This document shows positions 13,547 through 26,268 of a stretch of 64,000 nucleotides of DNA, one piece after another. This stretch comes from Lanius collurio. Lineage: Eukaryota; Chordata; Aves; Passeriformes; Laniidae. Below the pieces are notes generated by a model. The model did no database searches and was not told the origin of the DNA. It saw only the letters and a program-made list of their open reading frames with translations. The number at the start of each line of letters is the position of its first letter. The stretch's first letter is position 1. The DNA is taken from assembly GCA_020086605.1 (NCBI GenBank), contig JACBWW010000045.1, positions 5,490,256 to 5,554,255 of the forward strand, read 5' to 3'. The translations under genes were made by a program, and so were the position numbers.

Positions 13547-16292
13547 ACCTAAAATTTAAATGTTTTAATTTATTTTGTTAATTCAAGTGAATTCTAAAAA
13601 TCTCTATTTCACTGGTGAGTGGGCAGTGTGGGACTGGGGAGACAAAGTGGAGGGGCAGACCTGGAGGCCAGGGCTCCCCCAAACCAGCTCGGGCTGCAGC
13701 TGCTAAAAGCAGTGTGGGTTTCATAATTTCAGCTTTCCTGCCGCTTCCCTGCTTTAGTTCGTTTTTCTATATTCTATTTTAGCTGGAGTCTCCCTAATTT
13801 CACAACTCCCCCATGGTGCCCAGGATATTTTATAGCTGTAAGAATTGTGAGTTGTTGCCGTGGAAACACAGTTGTTCATGCAGCTGTTGTAACTGTACTT
13901 GTTAATTTTGCTTTATCACAAAGGGTTTCAAAGCTTTTCTGTATTTGTCTGACATTTCTTGGTTCTGTAACTCTTTATAACATTATGTTTGACAAATTGG
14001 AGGAGGAAATAGAACTTCAGCCTCGCAGTGTACAGCATGCCCCCATGTCCTGACTGAATCACCTGCTTCCCTGTCCTTGGAAGCCTCCAAACTCCAGTCT
14101 CCTTCTTGCCTTTTTCAAAAAATAGGGATATGTAAGAATTTTTAAAAATGTCTTTGGATATTCTACATCAGATGTGCAGATGCTGGGGCCAGCATGAAGC
14201 AGCAGCTCCTCCAGGTTTCTGCCTGGGAGCAGAGAGCTGCAGGCAGATCAGTGCCTGTGCCAGCCTGGACCTCTGTTCCTGCTCCTTGGGGCAGACCTGG
14301 CAGGAGCAGCAGGAGGTGCCAGGTGATGCTTGAGTGCTTTACCCATGTAGGGCACACTTCCCATGAAAGCTCCTCTGGTGCCAGAGGACTCATGTTCATC
14401 TGTTACAAGAGTTCCTAATCCTCTCCTTTGGGCCTCCTGCTCAAGATCAGCTCCTTAAAGCAAAAGGCATTTGTTCTCTGTCAGTGCTGAGAACTGGGAT
14501 TGTTACACTGGAGGGAAACCACAGAGCATCCCTTTCCAGGACAGGCCTCCTCCCGTGCCAGCTGTGAGCTGGTGCCAGAGCTTTGAGCTGGCAGAAGTGT
14601 GTAGGCAGGAGAGGCATCGTTATGAAAGTTGTGTATGTTTGCTTTTTTGTAGCCAAGGCTCCTAATTGCCAGCATATTTTCAGTGCATATACCTGTCAGC
14701 TACACCAGTTTAGCTGGCATTGCACTGCCTTTATCCTGTCCTATGGTTTTATAGCAGCATTAAAAATGGTTTGGGTTTTGTGAGTCCCTTCCTCTCTGAG
14801 CTTTTCCATTTCCCCTGTCTGCAGCATGAGCCATAATAGCTGGGGAGAAGGACAGGTGGGCACTGTTTCTGCTCTCTGGAAGGGACAAGGAGTGCTGCTA
14901 AACCAATAAATGGAACAAGCCTCTAACTGCAGTATTACAGTGCTTTTGTCTCCTGGCATTGACTTTCTTTCCATGGACCTCTGTCCACTGCAACACCCTG
15001 TGCTGCACTTTGTTTGTAATTAAAGTTTTTGGAACTTTATTGTGAGATTTGAGTCAAGTCAGCAACAGAAAGCACAGTAACAGGTGGGTTTAGGTGAACA
15101 ATGTGGTTTGACTGGATTTGCTGTGAAGAAAGGTAACCTTACTCTATTATAATGTAGTACAACTTAATTTCTATTTCGTTTATTCATGTGATTTCGCCGT
15201 AGTAACTTATGGATTGCATTCTTTAAAGTAATTTATTAGGAAGGCTACTAAAAAGGAGATGAGGCCAGAAACAACTGCGCAAATAATAGACAAATATAAG
15301 TGCTGAAGTAGCCAAGGAATGGATGTTCATGTTTGCTTATAAACAACCTGTATAAACTCCACGAAAATTGTAGCAATTCTTTCCAAGTCGTCATTATCTG
15401 ATGAGAACACAAGTTTTTCAATCCAGTTGAGAAAATTACTCAGTAACTTCAGAGGAAAACAGCAAAACAACAAAAAAAAGGACAATAGTGGGCAATTAAG
15501 GAGTTTCTTGAGCTCTGGTTCGAAGTACAGAGAACATCCTGAGGGTGATCAAAGGCACTTTTCTCCCCCATTCTCTTTGGTGAGTCAGTGCTTGGAATAA
15601 GTGATGTTTCTGTAGAGAAGCACAAGCCATGCCTTCAACTCCTCGATTACATTCATTACCCTGTCAGGGATGATAGAGGATCTTCTATTTTGCCCCTGTT
15701 TCTCATTGTATGGGGAAAAAAATTTACAGAACTCACCATTCTTTTGGCTGGGCAACTGCAACAAAGTGAATAGGTAACTTCAGAATCAGGGCAGTAATTT
15801 ACAGTAGAGGATGGTACCAGTTTTAGGGCAGCATCTCTGTCACAGTTGTAGAAAATAATTAAATATTAAAATAAGTGCAGTCTGGATTGTTGAAATGTTG
15901 ACAGATAAACTAATCTGTTGTTTCTGATTTTCTGACAGTAGCTGAAATAGTTGGTACTACTGATTGTGTTGAGTATGGAAAAGAAATTCTGTTTGACTCT
16001 ACAAAGTTCATATACTAGCCGATGCAATATTCTGGGAGCTAGATATTAATGGTCTGTGAGTATCTGTACTTTAAGGATTGGTAAACTTATTAAGAATTTA
16101 TTGAGGTTGTGTCCTTGGCTGCTGATTGGATTGAGCTGTGAGAAGTGTTGTACAGTATGTTCTGTCATATTCAGATATTTTCTTCCTCTGTCAGCCCTCC
16201 CTGTGAGGACACTCTGACATAATAACCTTCACAACACAAATTTCCAAAGCTTGATCTCTGGGACATTAATATCTTTTGGACTTGCAGAGTTG
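13547..16292. other. Intronic DNA, no gene seen
   Basis: Unique sequence. A somewhat GC-richer patch at about 14160-14600 gives overlapping open frames on both strands, none recognisable. Nothing else is supported. Confidence 0.5.
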
Positions 16293-16480
16293 TTTTTTGT
16301 GGGGTTTTTTTTTGTTGTTTTGTTTTTGTTGTTGTGGTTGTTTGGTTGTTTGGGTTTTTTTTGTTTTGTTTTTTTGGTTTTTTTTTGTTTTTTGGTTTTG
16401 TTTTGTTTTTTGTTTTGGTTTGGGTTTTTTTTGTTTTGTTTTTGGTTTTTTTTGTTTGATTGTATGTTTTTTTTTTCCTT
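16293..16480. repeat. Long GT-rich low-complexity tract
   Basis: About 190 bp made almost wholly of T and G, in irregular TTTTG/TTTGG blocks. Translations rich in Phe/Leu/Cys/Trp on + or Lys/Asn/Thr/Gln on - are products of this composition, not proteins. It mirrors the A/C tract at 45099-45275. Confidence 0.9.
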
Positions 16481-16611
16481 GATTTGGAGGATGCTTTAGA
16501 TGGGATAGAGATTTTCAATTGCAAATCCCTGCACATGTAATAATCTAAACACACCCCATACTGCACTAGCAACAGTGCAGGCAGTGGGCCCAAGGAAATG
16601 GTGGTTGTGCT

Positions 16612-17010
16612 CTTGAGCTCTTGTGAGACCTTGCCTGGAGTCTGGGCTGTGTCTGGGCTTGGGCACCCTGCTCCAAGATAAACATGGACTTAACTGAAGC
16701 AAATTAAGCAGGGGCCACCATGTCCTGTGAGGAGAGGGTGGGAATTGGGTTTGTCTCTTGGAGAAAAAGAGGGAAAGGGAAGATCTCATTGCAGTCTGCA
16801 GCTGTCACAGAGAAGAGCAGAGAAATTGGAGACACTGTGAGTGTCTAACACTGGAAGCAATTTCCCAGAAATGCCCTGGGATCTCCATCCTTGGAGAAAT
16901 TTAGATATGGCTCAGGGCAACATCTTGTAGGTGGATGTACTTGGAGCAGGGGTTGGACTAGCTGTGCTCCAAAGGTTGCTTCCAGTCAAAAGTATTCCCA
17001 TCCTCTGTAA
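16612..17010 (+). mobile_element. Old CR1 LINE fragment, + orientation
   Basis: Diverged but collinear with the CR1 3' region: 'cttgtgagaccttgcctgga' resembles the CR1 'gtgagacc...cctgga' block. Next come a 'cctgtgaggagagggtggg' segment, a 'gggatctccatccttgga' segment and a 'ggttggactagctgtgctcc' segment, then a decayed 'ccagtcaaaagtattcc...tctgtaa' end. Substantial gaps and substitutions indicate age. No coding capacity. Confidence 0.7.
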
Positions 17011-18048
17011 TTTTATTTTTTTTTTTCCATCAACCTTATCAAAAATATATTCAACATCTGCACAAGTAACTAAAGGGAGAAAAGAAGAAAGGCTTTGTAT
17101 TTGGGGATTCATTTTACTTTTTGTTCAAGCAGAGAAACTTACAAAACAACAGATACTTGCCATTGTGGGAAGATGCAGCACTCAAGAAGAGAGGAAAAAA
17201 TAATCCAACGAAAAACCAAACAACTCCCTCCAGGAGCCCCTTGATGAAGATTGTTCAGATCTCAGATTTCTGTCAGAGAAATTAAAAAAAAAAACAAAAA
17301 CAAAAGGAGTGGCAGTGGAAATGAATGCTGCATTTGCTACCAATGATAGCATCTTAATCCATGCACCTTGTATTTCCTCAGCTGCCCTCCCTGTTGTATT
17401 CCAGCTGTCGAGCTCCAGAGTCAAAAAGCTTTGCAGATGAAGTTCTGCTTGCCCATTGCTGCTGCCTGTGCTTGCCCCTCTCTGGGGCTCACACAGATGA
17501 GTTCCCATCCTGGCACTGAGGATCTGCATCAGGCTATGAAATGCACTGGGACACCGTGAGTGAATACCCACCAATATCCTAAAGACTCCGTGGGCCCTGA
17601 GAGCCTTTAGGGACTTTGTAAAGTGGCTTGTGCACATAAGGAGATGCCTCCCTGAGCCACCTTTGGCAGCTGCTGCAACAGCCTGAGGAATTGAAACAAG
17701 ATTTAGGAGGGTTACTCAGTGCTTTGTTCTTGATTCTACTAAGGGGAAGAAAAGCTCTGTAATAGGAGAGGGTTGGATTCCAGCACACTCAGAAATAACT
17801 GTAGAGAATTAGTTGCCACTTAGGTATTATTTTCTGCCACTGTGTCTACCACTGGGATCACCATATTTTCTCAAAAGATGCCAGGCACAAAGAGGATGTT
17901 TTTGTGAATACCTTTCCATCTGCAATAAAAACCTAGAGATGGATATCTTAAAATGAGGAGTGGCTGTCAAGGTGAGTATTCTTCCTCCAGTTCCCCAATT
18001 TAGAAAGTGTTTTTTCTTGTTAGCAGATGTTATCTTTTGGTGTCACAC

Positions 18049-18072
18049 ATTCATGGCAGTACTGCCATGAAT
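18049..18072. repeat. 24-bp perfect palindrome
   Basis: The left arm is ATTCATGGCAGT and the right arm is its exact reverse complement, with no spacer (centre between 18060 and 18061). Confidence 0.95.
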
Positions 18073-21000
18073 CAGCAGCCTTCTGATGGCTGGTGAAGTC
18101 AAAAGGGAAAGGGTGGTAAGGGAAGGAGGAGTCACTTGTGTTAAAATGATAATCATCTACAGCCTTATGGTTTAGTAACAAAGGATAAAGCTATTCCCTC
18201 CTCTCAGAACAGCTTTATTGACTCTGTGTTCTTCAGTGCTTTACTGGTGAAAGGCAACTCCTGTGGTTAGTGTGCAGCCCCTGGGCAAGAAAAAAGCAGT
18301 AAGTTCTTTCCTCCAAACAGCAGAACAGACAAGTGCCAGAATTCTGTGTAATCTCTAACTGGTGGCTTGGAGTCTCCCAGTTCAGCTGTACTTAACTGCT
18401 CTGGCAGGTTGTGCTGAGGGCACAGAGCACTGAAACAGGCTGTTAGACAGGCAAAAGGTTAATTTGACTGCTCTGGAAAGCACGGGCAGAAGAATGTGGC
18501 AAATCCATTCATCAGTCAGAGGAAGGGGAAATGACTGGTTATTACTGAAGCATGTATTGTTATTTCAGAAATAACCAGCGTCGGTTGCAGAAACAGCAAC
18601 AAGGTGGTTGCTTTAAGGTGCTTAATCCCTGAGATGGGAAGCATGGAGACAGAGCAGAATAAATTGGGATGGAGTTGCCTGTTGTAAGCTGCCATGCCTG
18701 CAGATATAATAACTAGCCATGGACCAAGGCAAGGCATTGATGACAACACAGGCTCGCTTTAAATGCCCGGCACGGACCAGAGAGTTACTGGGGCTGCTGA
18801 AGTAGCTCAACAGTAAAAGCACAGCTCTGATCTTTGTAACTACCCAGACTAAGCAGAAAAACCCAAAAGCAAAATAAGAACCTATCAGTGAGTATGTGTG
18901 CCCTTCTATAAATCACAACAGGAAAACTGAAGGAAGCTGAAAGATAATTTAGTAACTCCCTTGTACCATAATTGGGCTTCTGGTCACAAGTGTGCACAAT
19001 GATCTCCTCAGTTCAGTGTGTTGTAGGTAAGAGAAGAACTGGAGGGGATGAGGGTGTGTTAGTCCTTCTCTGTAAGATAACCAGATAACCAGGAAACTTC
19101 TGTAGCCCACCAGTTTTATATTTTTTTTGTATTCTTGAAGCGAGGTTTGCCCTTACCACGGAGCTACTTCGCAACTGGAAAGAGTCAAAAAGCAGGAGGG
19201 GTTTTAAAGCTTGGGAAAGCTCTTCTGTTTCAATAGATTTATTTTTTCATAATATGTCAAGAAGCTGATTGGCACATTGAAGGTATGCATGTGTGTGAGC
19301 TGACATGTGTGTCTATGCACACTGCATATAAATAGACATTAAAAACCAACATCTGAGAAGTCACTTCAGCAGGAGCCATGCCACAGGTGAAAAGGTGGAT
19401 TTTTTAGGGCCATTGAACACTATAAATGTGTGCATTGTATCAGTGCTTCAGAAATACCCATTCTAAATGACTTTGTGTTGATCCACTGTGAAAATTCATT
19501 GTGCTCAATTGCCCTCAAAATTTCTCATTTCTCATCTGTGATGTTGCAGCCTGCTGACTGCACACCAGGCCACGGTGCAGCCAGGCAGGCACCCGGCTCC
19601 AGAGGGCCTGAAAAGGGTTTTTATTTCCTGCCAGGCTGCTCTGGTGCTCAGGAGCTCCCCCAAAACTGAACAGATCTGTGTCTAGGGCTTGGAGCTGTGA
19701 GGCTTTCAAAGGTGGGAACAGAATTCCTGGAGCTGATGCTGAGTCGTGCACACACAAAGCCTTGTGCATGTCACATGCCATACGTGCAGGAGATGTGGAA
19801 AATGGAACTTGGCTTTAATTTTTAATCATACCTTTGATTCAGAGAAGTCAAACCCACTCCACATCAGTTCAGGTCTATTCAATTTAGGAGAAAAAGAAAA
19901 AAAAAAGGAAAAATAAACTGTCAGGTGGCATAAACAATTTCCAGCTTTCATGGCAAGAAGTTGAGTCATAGAATGATGGTTTGGGGGTTTTTTTGACACC
20001 TTATTGAGACAAGGTTTACAGGGAGGGATTTTTTCAGTTTTAAAAAGTAACATTAGTAGCTGATTTTCAATATGTTTTATATGTTTAATTTACTGTGTTG
20101 TCTGATTTCTTATAAAAGCATCTGCATGTCAGCCTCTAAACTGTGAGGGAAACAAATGCCTGCTTTGGAGCAGAGGATGGTGAAATTTAAAGACCTCTCC
20201 CAGATGTATCTAGAGGTGTCTTGGTTGGTCCTTAGTGAGCTGCAGTACCTTGGCTGCTGCCTCTGGATGCTCTCAGGCACTGGAATATCTGGGATATCAT
20301 AGAAGCCCGGTGGGATTGACAGAAGCATTGAGTGAGGAAGTTTTGTCTTGGAAAATGAGCACTTTGCATTCAGATGAGATGTGGCAGAAAGTGTGTTGTG
20401 GAGTCCAAAGCTGCAAATGCAAAAGAAATGTTGGTTTGCTTCACCTTACAACCTTCTGCTTGTACATTCACAGACAAACTCCTGCCTGTAGCTTAGACAA
20501 GTTGGACACTTTGTCTTCAAATTCAGGGCAGGAGATGCTTAATCATGTAAGAAAACCTTGATTTTTCTTCCAGTTAGTAGGAACTTTAATTGCACACTTG
20601 TCCTAACATCTTGCTGGAGTGATGGTTCATTTCTGAGCTGCTGTGGTGAGGGAATTCCTCCTTAAGCACCACACAAGCCACTGCCCCAGCAATGATTCAG
20701 CCTCTTGTTAAATCTGAGATTCAATGTCGAGGTCAGACTGCCTCAATCACAGTCTGCTAAATATGTGAACCCCCTGTACTCCATATTTTCCTACAAATTC
20801 AAAACTTTGTGTTGTTTGCATTGTTTTAACCTCAACAACTGAAAATGAGGAAAAAGAGAAATAAGCTCTCCTTTTCTTGTTTTGTTTTGTTAGCAGTCCA
20901 TTTGTCTTCTGTCTCTGCTCTGCACTGGTTTTTGTTTCTCAAATAGATTCCTTGTAAGCAGGTGAAAACTGTCTCCCAGGGATGAGAATATCAGTAGTCA

Positions 21001-21348
21001 TTTTTTAAAAGAAAAACAGTGTTTGCAAGCACACTGCATTTCTAGTCTGGGATGTGAAGGGCACAACAAATTTTAATCCTGGCAAACACATCGAGCTCAG
21101 TCATGTCTCTATGTCTCTACATTAATTTCTGGAATCTAGTAATGATACTCTGGGTGGCAAAGAAGTGCTAATTCTTATAAATGGTGCTGTGAGCAGTCAT
21201 AATTCATCTGTTCTTCAGGTTTAAGGAAAGACTGAGTATTCTAAAGCAGAAACTACTATCAGATTTGATTTTATCTAATAGTTTTGTTCTTTTGAAGTTC
21301 TTGGGAGCAAAAAGAAAGAGCTCCCTCATTTTAGTTTGGGGTTTTTTT

Positions 21349-21359
21349 GGGGGGGGGGG
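21349..21359 (+). repeat. G11 homopolymer
   Basis: Eleven consecutive G follow a T run, unusual among the otherwise A/T homopolymers of the window. Confidence 0.85.
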
Positions 21360-22543
21360 TTAATGTATTTAAATGCATTAAATGAATAGAACCATTCTTA
21401 TAAAGAAAATAAAACATCAGAGAAATATTCTTCTGCCTAGGCTTGTGAAAGCTGGGCTTTGTCTAAATTATTTGCTGACTTCAGTCATCCATTTCTCAGA
21501 AAGAAAAAGGTACAGCATCACATAATCTCAGAAGGTCTCTCAAGAGAAGACAAAGGCCAGCTCGTGCCTATTGTCTAGACTCAGCCGTTCAATACTCATC
21601 TTCCTTTTTCTTCTGATTCTTATGCCTCAAAGTAATTTCAAAATGAGGAAAGATAATGGGAATAGTTGTGTGAGAGCAGCATCTCTGGCAAATGTGACCA
21701 ATTCTGTCAAAAAGGAGCTGCTCTTGTTATAAAGCTTTAATTTACTCAGTTTTACTGCAGGTCTTCAGCATGTCATTGCTGCTTTTATGGTATTTTAAAA
21801 AACATTTGCTTCCACAGTAAAATATTATATCTATGTCATCTGTAAATTTGCACTTTTACACAGCTGCAATTGCATCTTTTGTTTCAATAAATTGCATTTA
21901 CATTGCAGTTGCACTCTGTTTCATAATTAAATCACTTTCAGTCTAAGTAAGTACAGGAAATCTATGCTTCAGTGTGCAAGGTTGCTGACAAAGTGAAGGG
22001 TAACCCAATTCTCATCCACACAACTTTTTAATTAGTTGCTGCACATCTGAGGATTAGGCTTGTTGGGATGTCTTGCAGAAAATAACATTAATATTCAATT
22101 TGGTTAAGGACTTTCAATAAACAAACAGAATTAATAAAGCTATTAAGCAAACGTCTCTGATGACCACTTTCCACACGGATTGCAACTATTCAGAAGCATT
22201 TCCCAACACAGGCAGCTGAGAAGGGTTTCTCTGCCTGTGTTTTGACTGAACCTTGAGGAGTAGCTGGGTTTTTTTTATCCTGAGCTCATATGCATTTGAA
22301 TTTGCTGAGCGTATTTTCTGGGGTCTGCAAAAGCCAGGTGGCAAAGAGTGCTTTGTTGCAAACGCTGCTATCAGCCTCTCAAAGTACAGTATTTCATTTT
22401 CCTTTTGTCTGTTTTGTCCAGGTTTCAGAATGTTTTGCATCTGAACGAGAAAGCTTTTTTTTTTTTCCCTTTTTTTATATTTTTTTTTTGTGTATTCAAA
22501 ATTATTTTAGATATGAAAGGTGTGTTAAATTATGGCTTTATCT

Positions 22544-22546
<3 letters not shown>

Positions 22547-22577
<31 letters not shown>
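22547..22577. repeat. Poly-T tract (31 T)
   Basis: Uninterrupted T run preceded by other T-rich blocks from about 22456. Confidence 0.9.
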
Positions 22578-22582
<5 letters not shown>

Positions 22583-23101
22583 GAGGAATGGTTTTGTGAA
22601 ATGTTCTGGATGAGCCTCTACAGCTCCAAGTTAAATGATTTGCATTAAAAAACCAGCTCATCTAATGTAAACCTGGGAATTATTTTCGGCTCATATTGTC
22701 ATTTGAAAAATCTGGAATTTCAGTGAAAGTGAACTGCTATAAAAATTAATTCATACTTCTTGGAAAATAAGGTCTGCTACTTACATACATCCTGGCAAGA
22801 TGGTGTTGATTTTGTGTGGAGATTTTGGCTGGTTTTACGGTGTCATAAATTCACTTTATGTTATAGTTTGCTATAAATCACACAAACATCCTTTCACAAC
22901 TTTTGAGAGCTGTTGAGGTAACAGTGATGATGTAACTTCTCCCAAAATACTGCTTACATTCCATTGAGGTTCCTATAGGGACAGGTTTGCATTGAAGAGA
23001 CATTCAGTTCCTACCAATATATACTATTATTTGTATATTCCATGGATTTGCAGGTGTGTGTGTGTGAAATGGATTTCACTTTGGGCTTTTGCCAGGGAGT
23101 T

Positions 23102-23129
23102 AAAAAAAAAAAAAAAAAAAACAAAAAAA
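23102..23129. repeat. Poly-A tract
   Basis: About 20 A, one C, then seven A. Confidence 0.9.
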
Positions 23130-24532
23130 GCTTTAGAAGAAAGGCTGTTAAAACCCCTGTGCCCAGCAGGAGTTGGACCAAACCCTTTGGATGCTGGTTT
23201 ATGATTCTCTCTGAGCTGCAGGGATGGAACTGTTCACCTGCCCCACCTGCAGTGGGTTCCAGGCACTCCTGAAACATCTCTCCACACACTTAATCTGGTG
23301 AAGAACACAAAACCTGCTCCCCTCAATGTGCTGGCAGAGGGGCTGTTGGGTGACCTTGCCATGGGCTTGCAGAGGAGCCTCCTCCAGGAGAGGCTTTGGG
23401 CAGGCAGAGTTTCCTCACAGTCCCAGTTCAATCTGCTGCCTTTTGATTTAAGCCTCTGCTGGTGAGTTAAAGATGCTGCAGGGGGTGTTTGTCTGGAAAT
23501 TTTATCTCCTACTCATTGCAGAGGGTGAGCAGCTACTTGGGAAATAAGTGGGAACCTGAGCATCCACTACTGTTCCTCCCTCTGCACTTTGCTCCACACT
23601 CCCTGCTGAAGTCTGGGGCTTGAACTCTTGGGAATAAAGGAGGAATATTCCATGTTGTGACTGCCAACAGAAGTAGGTAGTGGAAGAATAATTCAAAGCA
23701 AGATTTCTTGTGACTTTATACAGCTTTCAGATTGTAGCTTGCTTTGTAATCCACTGGAATTACATAAATTTCTCTTGTCCAAGGCATTTTTCCTTGTCAG
23801 CAAGGCAAAATCCAGTGGGTATCTCCCCATCACCCACAGGGAGCTCGTTAAGATCCATGATGTTTGTTGCTGTTAATTTGATATGGCATTGCATAAAGGA
23901 CTGCCCCAAAGTCCACACTGCAGTGTAGGGGGAGCATGGAAATGATAAAATTATTTCCTTTTTTGGTAGAGGTTGTCTCCCAGCCCTGATTTCAGGTCAC
24001 ATCCACATTAAATGCAGAGCAGCTCTGTAGGAACAGACCTGTAGTCAGCTTTCATTCCTTAAATGAGAACCCCAGAAGCTGCAGCCCCATGTGTGGCACT
24101 GCTTTCACATCTCCTGAATGCGTTTGAGTTGGATTTTCCCAGGATTGGGGTTTGTGTAAAGGGTGAGAACTGGCCACATTTCCCTCTCCACCTTTGGCTC
24201 TTTAGGCAAGTGGTTCCTACAGCAGATCCTGCAGCCCAAATCCATCCCCCCTCCCATGCTGAGAGATCTGGTTCCTGAAGCAGCTGCTACCCAGCACTGA
24301 CACAGGCAAGGTGGGAAAATCCTTCAGGAAGGGGATGTTTGTGCCAGGAAAGTTGTTATTGTTCAGCTGTAACAAAGTGACAACTCCTTCATCACTTTAA
24401 TGGGACTTTTTCTATCAGAGATGGACACTGTGTATTGAGGTGTCCAGGAGTAACCTCCTCACACACTGATCTATTGAGTAAATTAAATAGATAATAAAAT
24501 GTTCCAAAATTATAAATTTGGAGGAAGCCTTA

Positions 24533-24551
24533 AATCAATTACTAATTGATT
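24533..24551. promoter_or_regulatory. Inverted repeat of homeodomain-like core sites (candidate)
   Basis: Nine-base arms AATCAATTA and TAATTGATT flank a single C, so two ATTA/TAAT cores face each other. Such cores are recognised by many homeodomain proteins. Function is inferred only. Confidence 0.3.
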
Positions 24552-24800
24552 ATTCACATTAGCACAGTGCTTGTAAAGATCAAACCCTAATTTTGACAAC
24601 ATATGCAAACTTTTCCTTTTGAATTTAATAATATATTCTCAATCTGTTGTTCATTAAGGTGAACATCTGTGAATTCATTATTTTTTCTCTAAGCTTGCTG
24701 CACCACAAACTTCATTTCTGTAGCAAATTTTCCAAAGAATAATCCCATTACAAGCTTAGTTTATAATACATACAATGACAGCTTTGTTAGCATGTTTATC

Positions 24801-24867
24801 TTTTTTGTTTGGTTGTTTTATTGTTTTGGGGCTTTTTGGGCTTTTTTGTTTGGTTGGGTTTTTTTGT
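24801..24867. repeat. GT-rich low-complexity tract
   Basis: T runs broken by G clusters with a few C, of the same type as 16293-16480. Confidence 0.75.
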
Positions 24868-25992
24868 CTAATAAATCCTTGCAGCAAAATCTGTTCTGGG
24901 ATGGCACAGAGAGTTAGACCAAGGAGAGTGGATAAATCTGGTTAAGGAAACTGGCTGCAGAGTTACCTCATAAAAATGTGACACCACAGGTTTCCCAAAA
25001 TGTGATGATTCTTAGCTAGGTATGTCCACTTGGAAGTTATAGAAAATTGATATTTTATCCACCTTGGCATTTGCCTCATTTTTTTGGTCCAATGTGGAGT
25101 TTCAAAGCAACACCATTGTAAAATTCCCCTCTTGCTAATTTTACATTGATATTGAGGTGAAATTATAGCAGTTTTCAAAGCCTACAATGAAGGAGAAAGA
25201 AGAAATGGGTGAAAAATGCTGGTTTTGAACTTTCAAATGGAAATGTGTAACACTACTCAGAGATCATGCCTCTAGGTGGTTCTTTAGACACTTCCAGCCA
25301 GTGCTGGTGCTCTTGCTTGGTACCTCTGTGGCTGCTGAACCCTTCCTGGCACCTTCCTGGGGAGAGGCTGCCTCTTCTGGCTTTGACATTTTTTTCATAA
25401 AGTTAATGGTAAATGAAATAGTGATGTTTCAGAGAAGATGAGTTACGTGCTGTATTAATCTGACCAGCCCACATTAGGAGAGCAGTGAGCAGAATTTGCA
25501 GCTGCAGAAGATTGTCACCATCCTCCTGTGTTTAATGGAATAATTTAGGTATCGAGACAGAAAGAAGTCTACACTAAAATGAGTACAAGCACTTTTAAGC
25601 AGAAAACCTGTAGCTAATTTTCAATCCTGTAATTGAATTTGCAGGATAGCACATAAATAAAGCAAAGCTTTTTTAAAAGTTGGATGCTTTGCACTGCATA
25701 ACAATGTTTTACTGCCTCATAATGCTTCCCCGTGCATTTCCCCACCTGCTCTGCAGTTCCATTGCAAGGCTGCATGGCCAAAACCTCCCCCTGCTGCAGC
25801 CTACACGGAATTGTGTCAGGAGGCTTCAAGAATACATGCAGATAATTCACAGCCTGCTAAATACCAGCTGTTAATTTGTAATTTGCTTCAGCCCTCAGTG
25901 TGCAGTCCCTTCTGGATTGCAGCCTGAGCTGTGGTGCAGAGTTCTTCCCTGAAAGGCTTTTTGGATGATTTTGGGGTTTGCTCCCACTAAAG

Positions 25993-26268
25993 TCACAGAA
26001 TCACAGAATGGTTTTGGCTGGAAGGGACCTTAAAGCCCCTCTTGTTCCACCTCCCTGCCATGGGAATACAATTCCACTGTCCCAGGTTGCTCCAGCCTGG
26101 CCTTGGGCACTGCCAGGGATCCAGGGGCAGCCCCAGCTGCTCTGGGCACCCTGTGCCAGGGCCTGCCCACCCTCCCAGGGAACAATTCCTTCCTGATAAC
26201 TGATCTAAACCTGCTCTCTTTGGGATTGAAGCCATTCCCCCCTGTCGTGTCATGCTCTTCCAAGTCAG
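25993..26268 (-). mobile_element. CR1 LINE 3' end, minus orientation
   Basis: Reading + strand, it opens with the CR1 terminal repeat as 'tcacagaatcacagaatgg', then 'ctggaagggaccttaaag', 'cctccctgccatggg', 'ccagcctggccttgggcac', 'ccaggggcagccccagctg' and 'ctgctctctttgggattgaa', ending near the 'ttcccccctgtcgtgtcatg' block. This is the reverse complement of a typical avian CR1 3' untranslated end, 5'-truncated as most CR1 copies are. It is the best preserved CR1 copy here along with 36274-36526. No ORF2 remains. Confidence 0.9.

Larger units (their letters stand above)
17011..25992. other. Intronic DNA, no gene seen
   Basis: Unique AT-leaning sequence with scattered homopolymers (17018-17028, 22547-22577, 23102-23129) and GT-rich tracts. 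It holds the 24-bp palindrome at 18049-18072 and a homeodomain-like inverted repeat at 24533-24551. Short open frames, including two at 17182-17637 and 20235-20561, lack recognisable similarity. Confidence 0.5.

Noticed and set aside
15515..15530. 'ggttcgaagt' resembling a tRNA B box
   Set aside because: No A box at the right distance and no cloverleaf could be drawn.
16171..16593. Lys/Thr/Asn-rich minus-strand open frame and Phe-rich + frames
   Set aside because: They translate the GT-rich low-complexity tract and have no domain.
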